DNA of 64,000 nt from contig NZ_JAYMYJ010000042.1 in NCBI RefSeq assembly GCF_035668035.1, positions 1 through 64,000 on the forward strand. The letters run 5' to 3'. The notes below the pieces were generated by a model, which worked only from the letters and a program-made list of their open reading frames with translations, was not told the DNA's origin and ran no database searches. The DNA is from Thiothrix phosphatis. Lineage in GTDB: Bacteria > Pseudomonadota > Gammaproteobacteria > Thiotrichales > Thiotrichaceae. Below are positions 15,562 to 24,308 of the stretch, one piece after another. The position numbers and the translations under genes are program-made. Position 1 is the first letter of the stretch, and every line of letters begins with the position of its first letter.

Positions 15562-17052
15562 TCAATGCGCAGTGCAAACCATGCAAGGGTCAAACGAACG
15601 CACGATGTGCTGCACACTGATTGGCTCGCTTTCACCAGAACGGACAGGCGCATTCACCAGCGCCTGCTCCAGCGCACCGGGCGCGCCGTTGCGGTCGCGT
15701 GGGGAAAAATTCCAGCTGGTCGGCGCAATGATCTGGTAGTTGAGGATGTATTGGTTGCGCACCGTTACCCAATGTCCCAGGCTGCCGCGCGCAGCCTCCA
15801 CCAACCCGGCACCGCTGGCATCCGCCGGTATCTTGGCGGGTTGGTAAAACCGTTCGCCAGGGCGGATGTTCCGAATCCAGTTCTCCATCTGCGGCACAAC
15901 CAAGGCCAGTTCCAGCAAGCGGGCAACCACCCGGTTTTGCACATTGCCACCGGCTTGGGCAACCAGTGCGCGGATCAGCGGATGCCCGTCAACCATCTGC
16001 CGCGCCAGTGCGCCGGTTTCGACAACCTGCCCGGCTAGGCGCGGTGCCTTGTTCCAACTGTAGGCTTCCGCCTTGCTGTAATCGGGCAGCGTCATTCCAC
16101 GGCTGGGATGCAGCGGTTCGGCACCGCCACCCATCCAACTGGCATGCAGGTCTTCGCGGATTTCCCCGAAAGGGATGGCCTGCACACTGCCTGTGTCCGG
16201 CTGCCATACGCCTTGCGCGAACAGGTGCGCGCCCTCATTCCCTACCTGCCGGTATGCGCCGTAGCTCATAAAACGGTCAGTCGCCCGCCCCAGCTTGTCG
16301 AGTTCCAACTCATGGGCAAGATGCAGGAAATGGCGAAAATCACCGCCAGCCGGATTGCCGCTTTCCCGCCAATTTTCCAGCGCAGCAATGGAGTCGAGCG
16401 TGGCCACAGCCTCCAGCGTGTCGCCAAACAGCGTGGCTTCCAGGAAACGGCGGAACTGCTGCACGACCGTCAGCAGGCGGATTTTTTCACGGCTATCAAC
16501 ACCCTTGTTCACCCCACCGGGTTGCAGGTTGAGGGTATGCGGCCAATGCCCGCCAAGCGTACCCATCAGGTGCATGAAGGCAGCACGGGCAGGCAGGATT
16601 TCACGCGCCGCCGTCCCTTTGATGGCGGTGAAGCGGTTGGCGGCAGCGGCATGCCAACGTTCCCCCGCATAGACTTCGCGGGCAAAATCCGGCATGAAAA
16701 ACAGGTAGAAATGCGTCAGATGGTCGGCAAGGTTTTCGCAGGCCAACAGCAGGTTGAGGCAGTGTTGCCCGTTGGGCGGGGCGGTGACGCCCGCCATATC
16801 AGCCAAGGCGTAGGCAGCGGCAACCGATTGGGAAACAGAGCAAATGCCGCAGATGCGCGGGGTGATGGCCAGGGCATCGTCGGGCACCTTGCCTTGCATG
16901 ATCTGTTCGAAACCGCGATAGAGCGGCGCGCGCACCCAGGCTTTGAGCACACGGCCACCCCCTGTGTCGAGCTGGACCTCAAGGTCACCTTCGACACGGT
17001 TAAACGGGCCGAGAAGGGTTCGGCCCTTTATTTGCTGACCATCTGTTCGCAT
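15562..17052 (-). CDS. hupV: Regulatory (H2-sensing) hydrogenase large subunit HupV
   Basis: A 496-aa large subunit of the group 2b sensor hydrogenase (HupV/HoxC). It has RICGICSVSQ at the first metal motif, with Gln where uptake enzymes have His, and ends exactly at DPCMVCTAH with no cleavable tail, as known for regulatory hydrogenases that mature without a protease. With HupU it binds H2 in the cytoplasm and controls the kinase HupT. Its start overlaps the upstream 71-aa gene by 25 bp. hupU, normally adjacent, is separated by that small gene. Confidence 0.96.
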   Translation of the reverse strand: MRTDGQQIKGRTLLGPFNRVEGDLEVQLDTGGGRVLKAWVRAPLYRGFEQIMQGKVPDDALAITPRICGICSVSQSVAAAYALADMAGVTAPPNGQHCLNLLLACENLADHLTHFYLFFMPDFAREVYAGERWHAAAANRFTAIKGTAAREILPARAAFMHLMGTLGGHWPHTLNLQPGGVNKGVDSREKIRLLTVVQQFRRFLEATLFGDTLEAVATLDSIAALENWRESGNPAGGDFRHFLHLAHELELDKLGRATDRFMSYGAYRQVGNEGAHLFAQGVWQPDTGSVQAIPFGEIREDLHASWMGGGAEPLHPSRGMTLPDYSKAEAYSWNKAPRLAGQVVETGALARQMVDGHPLIRALVAQAGGNVQNRVVARLLELALVVPQMENWIRNIRPGERFYQPAKIPADASGAGLVEAARGSLGHWVTVRNQYILNYQIIAPTSWNFSPRDRNGAPGALEQALVNAPVRSGESEPISVQHIVRSFDPCMVCTAH

Positions 17053-17243
17053 TCTGCGATCAGGTCATCCAGCACCTGGACGGCTGTTTTGGCTTCCGCC
17101 TTGATCTCTTTCAGGAAGTCCAGTTCACTCTTGCTGACTTCACCGTCTTTTAAAACCAGCTCCCGCAGCAAGTCCACTTCCTTGATGCTGATATGCCCAT
17201 CGCCCAGCACAAAGCCCTTGGCCACTTTACGCCATTCCGCCAT
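17028..17243 (-). CDS. 71-aa acidic helical protein between hupU and hupV
   Basis: A small charged, mainly helical protein that I cannot assign firmly. The pattern DGHISIKEVDLLRELVLKDG followed by EVSKSELDFLKEI looks like two EF-hand-like helix-loop-helix units or a short TerB-like domain. A good GGAG ribosome-binding site precedes the ATG at 17243, and its 3' end overlaps the hupV start by 25 bp, implying coupled translation. Its location inside the sensor-hydrogenase operon suggests it acts with HupUV or HupT; there is no direct evidence. Confidence 0.75.
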   Translation of the reverse strand: MAEWRKVAKGFVLGDGHISIKEVDLLRELVLKDGEVSKSELDFLKEIKAEAKTAVQVLDDLIAECEQMVSK

Positions 17244-17372
17244 AACGCATTACTCCTTCTTTAGCATTTGTTTAAATGAATGAAATTTAAAGACATTCCT
17301 CGAAATGGAATGTTGGGTCTGATTATCCTTAAATCAGCCGGTTGAAACAATGTTTGGCAGGTGATGAAACCA

Positions 17373-18359
17373 TTACGTTTTTTTCATACCCGGTTGCACC
17401 ACAATATGATCCGACTGTGAGTTTTCCCTCACCCGCTTGGGTGTCGCCGCTTTCGACAGCGATGCCAGCGCCACGAACCACGCTTTCGGCATATCGGTCG
17501 GCAGGCCAATCGGAATCCCGGCAATATTCGGCGTATGCAGGAACGGATGCCCCGGCTCCTCAAACTCCGGTGCGGTGCAATTGATGCAGGCGTAACCAGC
17601 ACGGGTGCAGGAACCTTGCCCGTTCCACAAGCGCAGATTGCAGTCAGCATGCGCCTGTGTGCCGAGGCAGCCCAAATGCTCCATCATGCAGCCGAGATCG
17701 GAAGGCTTTTCCGCGCTGGCCTTGTACTCGTAATACTCATTGCGCGAACAACCGTGATGCGCCAGATGATCGCTGTAGAAACGCGGGCGGGCAAAATGAT
17801 CGAGCTCATCCACCTGCATACCCTGCATCGCCCACAGCAGCAAGGTTTCCGCCACCCAACCCGGATGCGTGGGGCAACCGGCGACATTGATCACCGGCAA
17901 CCCGGCACGGCTACGGTAATCTGCCCCCAAGGCTCCACCCGGCAGATGTCCGTCGTATTGCAGACCACAAGCATCGGTCGGATTATTGCCCGCCGCCGTC
18001 ATGCCACCAAAAGCCGCGCACGTACCAATCGCCAGCGTGTATTGTGCCTGAGCTGCCAACCGTTGCACCCAATGCAGCATGGCAGTATCAGTTCCCGCCA
18101 GCTTGTGGAATGCACCGGTGCCATTGGGGCCGCGCAGGATCGAGCCTTCCACGCACAAGATCTCCAGCGCTTGTTCACCTGCCGCCAATTGTTCCAACAA
18201 GGAAATCACTTCCGCGCCGCTGGCTTCGCTCAAGGAAGGGTGCCACAGGAATTCAATTCCGGCAGTCGCCAACGTATCCAACACATTGGGGTTTTCCGCG
18301 CACAACAGTGACATGGTGCAACCACCGCAGCCGCCGGATTGTAGCCAAAGTATTTTCAA
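17373..18359 (-). CDS. hupU: Regulatory hydrogenase small subunit HupU
   Basis: A 328-aa Fe-S subunit of the H2 sensor (HupU/HoxB). It starts MKILWLQSGGCGGCTMS, so it has the standard four-Cys proximal cluster region and no Tat signal; it stays in the cytoplasm. Further cluster cysteines lie in GTCAAFGG, AGCPTHPG, HGCSRNEYYEY and the C-terminal SCTRAGYACINC region. It has a C-terminal extension after about residue 280 of the kind used to contact the kinase. It overlaps hupT by 4 bp. Confidence 0.96.
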   Translation of the reverse strand: MKILWLQSGGCGGCTMSLLCAENPNVLDTLATAGIEFLWHPSLSEASGAEVISLLEQLAAGEQALEILCVEGSILRGPNGTGAFHKLAGTDTAMLHWVQRLAAQAQYTLAIGTCAAFGGMTAAGNNPTDACGLQYDGHLPGGALGADYRSRAGLPVINVAGCPTHPGWVAETLLLWAMQGMQVDELDHFARPRFYSDHLAHHGCSRNEYYEYKASAEKPSDLGCMMEHLGCLGTQAHADCNLRLWNGQGSCTRAGYACINCTAPEFEEPGHPFLHTPNIAGIPIGLPTDMPKAWFVALASLSKAATPKRVRENSQSDHIVVQPGMKKT

Positions 18360-19699
18360 GCCCCACCTCCCGGACTCTTGGGAAGCCGCAAGGTAAACTC
18401 TGCCCCACCGTCCGCATGATTGCGCACCAGCAACTTGCCGCCATGATTGGCCGCAATCCCGTAGCTGATCGACAAGCCCAGCCCAGTTCCCTGCCCAATG
18501 GGCTTGGTGGTGAAAAACGGGTCGAATACCCGCACCAGATTCTGCGGCGCAATCCCTGGCCCATTGTCATGCAGACTGAGTTCCACTTCGTCAGCGGTTT
18601 GTGCTACCGAGATCGACAGGCGCGGCTTGGTTGTCTGCTGCATTGCATCCAGCGCGTTTTGCACCAGATTGATAATGACCTGCTGGATTTGCCCCGGAAT
18701 GCCTTCCACCAGCAAAACCTCAGGCAAATCGCCGTAGACAATATCGACTTCCAGACGGCTGCCTTTCACCACCCAGCGCACCGAAGTTTCCAGCGTATGC
18801 AGCAAATCGAAACGCACCATCTTGTCGGTCTGGCCGGAGGAAAAACTGCGCAGGTCACGCACGATGTCGCTAACCCGTTCCGCGCCTTCCAGAGTGCCAC
18901 CGACCAGGGAATCCAGATCCTGCAACAGGTGATCGATGCGCAACTTTGCACGCATCGCCTGACACTCTTCCTCCGGCTGCCCGCTGTGAATGCATTCCAG
19001 ATAATCACGAATACGCGTGCTATAACGTTGCATCGCATGCATATTGGCGTAGACGAAACTGATCGGGTTATTGAGCTCGTGCGCCACCCCAGCCACCAGC
19101 CGCCCGAGTGCAGCCATTTTTTCGGAGTTGACCAGTTGCTGCTGGGTGCGTTGCAATTCCTGATGCGCCTGATGCAAAGCATCAAATGCCTTGCGCAATT
19201 CACCGACCGGTCGGCCTATCAACACCATGCCTTCGATACGCCCGCGCATGTCGATACGTGAAGTGCAGTTCATTGCCAACGGGACTGGTTCGTGGATGCC
19301 TTTCAGGGTGATTTCGCAATCATGGATGGCGCTTTCACGAATCTTCTGCTGGAAACCATCCACCAGCGGGCGGCATTCATCCGTGAACAGCGTCTGGAAC
19401 GGTTGGTTGAGCAGCTCGGCGGAGGTTTTGCCTACAATCTGCTCCAGCGCGGCATTGACCCGTTGGACGCGTCCGTGGAAATCGCACACGATCAGCACAT
19501 CGGTCATCGCGACTTCAATGCTGGTGATGAATTGCTGGGCCTCTTCGAGTTCAGTGTTCTTGCGTTCGAGTTCGACCTGGTGATGCAACAGGTCGGTGTA
19601 GGTCTCATCCATCTTCTGGATGACCTCGATCCATGCCTGCTCCTGTGGCGCAGAGAGGCTAAGATTGCTGTCATCGTTAATGGAAACAGATGATTTCAC
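18356..19699 (-). CDS. hupT: H2-responsive histidine kinase HupT
   Basis: A 447-aa soluble sensor kinase (HupT/HoxJ). An N-terminal coiled-coil region is followed by a PAS domain (about 65-165), a second coiled coil, the phospho-acceptor H-box VAGVAHELNNPISF (His near residue 211) and an HATPase domain with N-box NLVQNALDA, DNGPGI and GTGLGLSIS. No membrane segment is present. In studied systems the kinase phosphorylates and inactivates the HupR/HoxA regulator unless HupUV has bound H2. It overlaps hupU by 4 bp. Confidence 0.95.
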   Translation of the reverse strand: MKSSVSINDDSNLSLSAPQEQAWIEVIQKMDETYTDLLHHQVELERKNTELEEAQQFITSIEVAMTDVLIVCDFHGRVQRVNAALEQIVGKTSAELLNQPFQTLFTDECRPLVDGFQQKIRESAIHDCEITLKGIHEPVPLAMNCTSRIDMRGRIEGMVLIGRPVGELRKAFDALHQAHQELQRTQQQLVNSEKMAALGRLVAGVAHELNNPISFVYANMHAMQRYSTRIRDYLECIHSGQPEEECQAMRAKLRIDHLLQDLDSLVGGTLEGAERVSDIVRDLRSFSSGQTDKMVRFDLLHTLETSVRWVVKGSRLEVDIVYGDLPEVLLVEGIPGQIQQVIINLVQNALDAMQQTTKPRLSISVAQTADEVELSLHDNGPGIAPQNLVRVFDPFFTTKPIGQGTGLGLSISYGIAANHGGKLLVRNHADGGAEFTLRLPKSPGGGA

Positions 19700-19734
19700 A
19701 GTAGCGATCCTATAACCGATGGCAATGGCTTCCC

Positions 19735-20157
19735 TTAACTAGAAAACCAGTTTTCAAGACGAAGGTCGGAAAAATATTCAAAATCAGAGATATTGCGCGT
19801 TACCAAGGTAAGTCCGTGAGAATGGGCGATGGCAGCAATCATCCCATCAACAAATGCAGGCGTTTTTCCCATATTGGTTAACCGGGTACGTTCCTCTGCA
19901 TGCCAGATGGCCGCCGCCTGCGTATAGGCCAGTACGGGTAAACCGGAGTAGAGTAAATCCTGAAAATAATGCTCCAGTTGGGAACGCTTGTGCGAAAGAG
20001 GCAAACGCTGGCATCCAAACAGCAACTCGTGCCAGACAATGCTTGCGGTTGCGATACTTTTGTAGTGTTGTTGTAATTTATGCATTACCTGTTCGTCAGG
20101 CTTCAACTTGGTTGGCTCTGACAAAACATTAGTGTCCAGCAGGTAAACCAGACTCAA
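19735..20157 (-). CDS. PIN-domain toxin (VapC/FitB-like)
   Basis: A 140-aa PIN-domain ribonuclease. The acidic metal-binding residues are in place: LLDTNVLSE at the N-terminus, Glu in WHELLFG, Asp in FVDGMIAAIA, and the closing TRNISDF. VapC-type toxins cleave tRNA or rRNA when freed from their antitoxin. It overlaps the upstream antitoxin by 4 bp. The pair sits between hupR and hupT on the same strand, an unusual place for such a module. Confidence 0.93.
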   Translation of the reverse strand: MSLVYLLDTNVLSEPTKLKPDEQVMHKLQQHYKSIATASIVWHELLFGCQRLPLSHKRSQLEHYFQDLLYSGLPVLAYTQAAAIWHAEERTRLTNMGKTPAFVDGMIAAIAHSHGLTLVTRNISDFEYFSDLRLENWFSS

Positions 20158-20402
20158 AATACCACCTCACGCCCCGTTGAACGGTCACGTACATTGGCAA
20201 AGAGGTCTTCCTCTTCAGAAAAATCCTCAGGCTTCATGTGCTGACGAAACCGCTGGATAGCCTGCCAAATACCATTTTCCTGATTGGCCGGTTCTACTTC
20301 CCGCACTGAGATTTCAATCACTTTTCCGGCAAACAGCAGTTTGAGGGATTCCAGAAAATTTTCATTCAAGTCAGCCGGATTGAGTTTATATAGGGTATAC
20401 AT
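20154..20402 (-). CDS. Antitoxin of the PIN-toxin pair
   Basis: An 82-aa antitoxin by position and shape: it precedes the PIN toxin with a 4-bp ATGA overlap, has a compact N-terminal region (YKLNPADLNENFLESLKLLF) that would dimerise or bind DNA, and an acidic, flexible C-terminus (DFSEEEDLFANVRDRS) suited to wrapping the toxin. The N-terminus resembles antitoxins of FitB/VapC pairs, but I cannot name the fold with certainty. AGGAGAA precedes the ATG. Confidence 0.85.
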   Translation of the reverse strand: MYTLYKLNPADLNENFLESLKLLFAGKVIEISVREVEPANQENGIWQAIQRFRQHMKPEDFSEEEDLFANVRDRSTGREVVF

Positions 20403-20447
20403 GGCTGATTCTCCTATCGTGCTGATCAGAAATGATCATAGCAATGT

Positions 20448-21905
20448 TCATTCCGCAATCCCATAACGATCCAGTTTATTCCTCAGACCCACCCGCGACA
20501 AACCCAGCTCTTCCGCCGCGCGGCTCTTGTTGCCGTGATGACGGCTGATCGCAGCACGGATGATGTGTGTTTCCAGCAGTTCGACCTGATCCTTGAGGGT
20601 TCCAGCCAGATTGTGCAAAGGCGGCGCGAAACTGTCCTGCTTGGGGTGAAAACCATTGTGCTGCATCACACCGCTGATATGCGGGCTGAGTGTGGCGGCA
20701 TCCAGCAAGCGCCCCTGCGCCATCACCAGCATGCGCTGCACTTCGTTATGCAGCTCGCGCACATTGCCGGGCCAATCGTAAGCTTGTAATGCCTGCAAGG
20801 CGTCAATGCCGAAACCTTCCACCGTCTTGCCCATGCGGTGGCTGTGCTGTTGCAGCAACCAATTGGCCAGCGTGGGAATGTCCATGCGGCGTTCACGCAG
20901 CGGCAATAGATCAATAGTCATGCCTGCCAACCGGTAATACAGATCTTCGCGAAAACGGCCTGCCTGCACCTCTTCAAACAAATGACGGTTGGTCGCAGTG
21001 ATTACGCGCACATTGACGTGGCGGCGCTGGCTACTGCCAACAGGGCGGAAACTGCCGTCCTGCAAGACACGCAGTAATTTGACCTGAAAAGCGGCGCTGG
21101 TTTCACCGATTTCATCCAGAAAAATGGTGCCCTCATGTGCTTGCTCGAACAGGCCGGAGTGATCGGCAATCGCACCGGTGAAGGCGCCGCGTTTGTGGCC
21201 GAACAGTTCGCTTTCCAGCAAATCATCCGGCAGTGCGCCGCAGTTTTCGATAATGAAAGGCTTGTCGGCGCGGCGGCTGTTGTAGTGCAAGGCGCGGGCA
21301 AACAACTCCTTGCCGGTGCCGGATTCACCCGTTAACAGCACTGACACATCATGCGGCGCGACCTTTTCCACTAGTTGCAGAGCGTGGTTGAGTGGGCTAT
21401 CCGGGGCGCGGATGATATTGTCAGTGCGGAAGCTTTGCTGCAAACGTTGACGCTGATGGCGGGTATGTTCCTGTAACGTATGCGTGCTGGCCCGAAGTTC
21501 CAGCGACAGCAATTCGTTTTCACGCTGAAGCTGATGCAGGTGGATGGCATTACGCACAGTCAGCAGCAGATTGTCCGGGTGCCAGGGCTTGGAAATGTAC
21601 TGGTAGATACCCGCCGCATTCACCCCCTGAATGATGTCTTCCGCGTCGGTATAGCCGGAGATGATCATGCGCACGATCTCGGGGTAATCACGACGCACAC
21701 GGGTGAGGAATTCCACTCCGGTCATTTCCGGCATACGCTGGTCGGCGAGAATCACTTGCACCGGCTCATGTTCCAGCAAAGCCAACGCGGTAGCGGCGCT
21801 GTAAGCCATGTGTACGTCGAACTCTTCGCTGAGTATCCGCGCCATGCTTTCGACGGAACGGATTTCGTCATCTACCAGCAGGACAGCGGGCCGGGGCGTG
21901 CTCAT
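20448..21905 (-). CDS. hupR: Sigma-54-dependent hydrogenase response regulator HupR/HoxA
   Basis: A 485-aa NtrC-family regulator: receiver domain (1-120; phospho-acceptor Asp in LADQRMPEM), AAA+ domain with Walker A GESGTGKE and the sigma-54-contacting GAFTGA loop, and a C-terminal Fis-type helix-turn-helix (NKSRAAEELGLSRVGLRNKL). It is the partner of HupT and the likely activator of the two sigma-54 promoters at 11778-11793 and 24309-24324. HupR/HoxA proteins are unusual in being active when unphosphorylated. It lies 9 bp after hypB. Confidence 0.96.
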   Translation of the reverse strand: MSTPRPAVLLVDDEIRSVESMARILSEEFDVHMAYSAATALALLEHEPVQVILADQRMPEMTGVEFLTRVRRDYPEIVRMIISGYTDAEDIIQGVNAAGIYQYISKPWHPDNLLLTVRNAIHLHQLQRENELLSLELRASTHTLQEHTRHQRQRLQQSFRTDNIIRAPDSPLNHALQLVEKVAPHDVSVLLTGESGTGKELFARALHYNSRRADKPFIIENCGALPDDLLESELFGHKRGAFTGAIADHSGLFEQAHEGTIFLDEIGETSAAFQVKLLRVLQDGSFRPVGSSQRRHVNVRVITATNRHLFEEVQAGRFREDLYYRLAGMTIDLLPLRERRMDIPTLANWLLQQHSHRMGKTVEGFGIDALQALQAYDWPGNVRELHNEVQRMLVMAQGRLLDAATLSPHISGVMQHNGFHPKQDSFAPPLHNLAGTLKDQVELLETHIIRAAISRHHGNKSRAAEELGLSRVGLRNKLDRYGIAE

Positions 21906-21914
21906 ACGCGCTTG

Positions 21915-22844
21915 CTACGCGGAAAGTGAACTGCGCAAGGCCTGCATCCTGGCTTCCAGCGCCTGCATTTGCTGCTCGACAATACCTTTGCGTTGCTGTT
22001 GCAACCAAGCCAACCAGCCATCCATACCTTCGCCACTGGTGGCGGAAACGTGCAGGATTTGGATGTTCGGATTCACCCGGCGTGCGTATTCCTCACACTT
22101 AACGACATCGAATTTCAGATACGGCAGCAAATCAACCTTGTTGAGAATCATCAGGTCAGCAGCGTGGAACATGTCGGGGTATTTGATCGGCTTGTCTTCG
22201 CCCTCGGTGACGGAGAGGATCGCGACCTTGTGTGCTTCGCCCAAATCGAAGGCTGCCGGACACACCAGATTGCCCACGTTTTCGATGAACAGGATACCGC
22301 CATCTTCCAGGGACAATGATTCCAGTGCATGGCCGACCATGTGCGCATCCAGATGGCAGCCTTTACCTGTGTTGATTTGCAAAGCAGGTACGCCGGTTTC
22401 GCGGATACGATCGGCGTCATTACTGGTTTGCTGGTCACCTTCCACCACCGCCATCGGCAGCTTGCCCTGCAAACGGGTCAGGGTTTCAGTCAGCAGCGTG
22501 GTTTTGCCGGAGCCGGGGCTTGAAACAAGGTTGAGCGCAAGAATGGCATGTTGCGCAAAATACTGGCGGTTGTGCGCAGCGTATTGGTTGTTTTTGCCGA
22601 GAATGTCCTGCTCGATCTGCACCATGCGTGCTTGCGACATGCCCGGCGCATGGGCGCGGGCGGCACCTTGCCCGTAATCATGCGTATGTCCATCGTGGTG
22701 GTGATCATGGCCGTGTTCGTGTGGATGTGCGAGGTCATGATCATGATGGTGATGATGTTGCCCTTGAATCGCTGCGTGGGTGTGGGGTTGAACCTGACCT
22801 TCGATTTTCAGCTCACCTTCACCGCAGCCGCATACCGTACACAT
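21915..22844 (-). CDS. hypB: Nickel-inserting GTPase HypB
   Basis: A 309-aa GTPase that, with HypA, loads nickel into the hydrogenase large subunit. The N-terminus MCTVCGCGE carries the high-affinity nickel CxxCGC motif. A His/Asp-rich stretch (about residues 25-60, with HHHHHDHD and HGHDHHHDGHTH) can store or sequester nickel. The G-domain P-loop is SSPGSGKTTLL. ATG 22844, overlapping the hypA stop by one base, gives the true family N-terminus. Confidence 0.97.
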   Translation of the reverse strand: MCTVCGCGEGELKIEGQVQPHTHAAIQGQHHHHHDHDLAHPHEHGHDHHHDGHTHDYGQGAARAHAPGMSQARMVQIEQDILGKNNQYAAHNRQYFAQHAILALNLVSSPGSGKTTLLTETLTRLQGKLPMAVVEGDQQTSNDADRIRETGVPALQINTGKGCHLDAHMVGHALESLSLEDGGILFIENVGNLVCPAAFDLGEAHKVAILSVTEGEDKPIKYPDMFHAADLMILNKVDLLPYLKFDVVKCEEYARRVNPNIQILHVSATSGEGMDGWLAWLQQQRKGIVEQQMQALEARMQALRSSLSA

Positions 22845-23185
22845 TACTCTACCTCCAGTTCCTTGATCCGCATTTCTTCCCCGCGCGTGACCTGCAACTG
22901 ATAACTGCCGCAGTGGGGGCAGGCATCGTAGCGCTGCTTCACTGTCACGGTTTGCGCGCAATTCAGACACCACGCTTCGGCGGGGACTTCGATAATTTCC
23001 AGTGTAGCGCCATCCGCCAAGGTATTGCGCACCACTACGTCAAAACAGAAGCGCATCGCTTCGACTTCCACCCCGGACATGGCGCCGATTTCCAGCCACA
23101 CAGTTTTGACCTTGTGGAACTGCTGGCGGCGGGATTCGTCTTCCAACACTTGCAGCACGCCTTCGCACAGGGACATTTCATGCAT
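22844..23185 (-). CDS. hypA: Hydrogenase nickel-incorporation protein HypA
   Basis: A 113-aa metallochaperone. The N-terminal MHEMSL includes the nickel-binding His2, and the zinc site is formed by CLNC and CPHC. HypA binds nickel and works with HypB. ATG 23185 is chosen because MHE must be N-terminal; it overlaps the end of hupK by 8 bp. The Met 30 bases upstream is ruled out by function. Confidence 0.97.
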   Translation of the reverse strand: MHEMSLCEGVLQVLEDESRRQQFHKVKTVWLEIGAMSGVEVEAMRFCFDVVVRNTLADGATLEIIEVPAEAWCLNCAQTVTVKQRYDACPHCGSYQLQVTRGEEMRIKELEVE

Positions 23186-24269
23186 CGGGGATAATCTCCA
23201 GTTGATAGTCCACACACGGGTCGAGGGCGGTGATCAGTGTGCGGGCTTGGGCGCGCAACTCTTCTTCCGTCCGCGCAAACAGGCTGTTCAACATGTGATG
23301 CAGTGAACCGTGCGGGTGAAAGTTCCATTCGGTCGGCGCCACAATCTGGTAGGTCTGGATCAAGCCGTTTTGCTGGGTGACCCGGTGAACCAGCAAGCCC
23401 CGGGCTGTGTGTAAAATGGCGATTCCTTTGCCCGCCGTCCCCTTCGGTCCGGCATCTTCCAAACAGGCCAGCGTATCCAGGACACGCGCCATCAAGCGCG
23501 TCATCAGGCCGCTGCCGTAACGTTCACGCCATACGCGCAAGGCTGGGTTTTCCCATTGCCGGGTCAGGCTGGAGGTTTCACAGGGGAGGCCGCCAACATC
23601 TGGTTCGGCGCAGAAACATTCCGCCCCTGTTGAGGTCAGTTTTTCCTCCCACCAGCGGATGGCGAATTCTGGCAGGGGACGCAAGGCGATCTTGCCAACC
23701 GGCTCCCAATCGTAACGGCACAACCTGGACATCAGGTTGCCGATTTTGCCGCGAATGGAAAGTTTCTTTGCATCCCCACGGGCGCAGTAATCCAGCCAGC
23801 GTTGTATTGGCAACCCCAGCAGTCGGCTTTCACACCATTGGCGGATTTCATCGGCCACCGCCTCAGGCGTTTCCGTGCGCAGCAGTTCGCGCTTGAGCTT
23901 GAACAGGGATTGCAATTCTGTGGCGGCCATCGGTTCACACCCCAGGACGGCGGGCCAGTCTTGGCAAAGGCGTAACAGGTGCTCAAACAGGGTCTCAGTC
24001 CTGACCTGAAAAGCGCGTTGTAGCTCAGTTGCAGGGGAGGGCACTTGTCCTGACGCCTGTTCGCAAGCGCGGGCGGAGGCGACCTCCTGCGCGGTTCCGC
24101 ACAGGGTGAACAACATGCCCACCAGTTCGGGGGCAGCCGCCACCGGTTTTCCAGTAAAGAAATGGGGGGTGAGGCGCAAGCGGCTGGAGCGGATATTCAC
24201 CGCTGTCACTTTCCCTTGCCGCCAGTGCAGGCGGATATGCAGTTGTCCTGTCAGCTGTTCTGGGGTCAT
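23178..24269 (-). CDS. hupK: Hydrogenase formation protein HupK (HoxV-like)
   Basis: A 363-aa paralogue of the hydrogenase large subunit that no longer binds the active site. The N-terminal CxxC motif is reduced to LCGTAQ and the C-terminal one to DPCVDYQL, while the intervening YQIVAPTEWNFHPHGS resembles genuine large subunits. HupK/HoxV is thought to be an intermediate scaffold for the Fe(CN)2CO group, important in oxygen. It is the first gene after a sigma-54 promoter and leads hypA-hypB-hupR. Confidence 0.88.
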   Translation of the reverse strand: MTPEQLTGQLHIRLHWRQGKVTAVNIRSSRLRLTPHFFTGKPVAAAPELVGMLFTLCGTAQEVASARACEQASGQVPSPATELQRAFQVRTETLFEHLLRLCQDWPAVLGCEPMAATELQSLFKLKRELLRTETPEAVADEIRQWCESRLLGLPIQRWLDYCARGDAKKLSIRGKIGNLMSRLCRYDWEPVGKIALRPLPEFAIRWWEEKLTSTGAECFCAEPDVGGLPCETSSLTRQWENPALRVWRERYGSGLMTRLMARVLDTLACLEDAGPKGTAGKGIAILHTARGLLVHRVTQQNGLIQTYQIVAPTEWNFHPHGSLHHMLNSLFARTEEELRAQARTLITALDPCVDYQLEIIPDA

Positions 24270-24308
24270 GGAAACCTTGTTGCCACCGGGAAATGTATTG
24301 CTTACTGT

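Noticed and set aside
19704..19717. GG-N10-GC upstream of hupT (minus strand)
   Set aside because: The -12 reads TCGC rather than TTGC, and the start would fall inside the hupT coding region.
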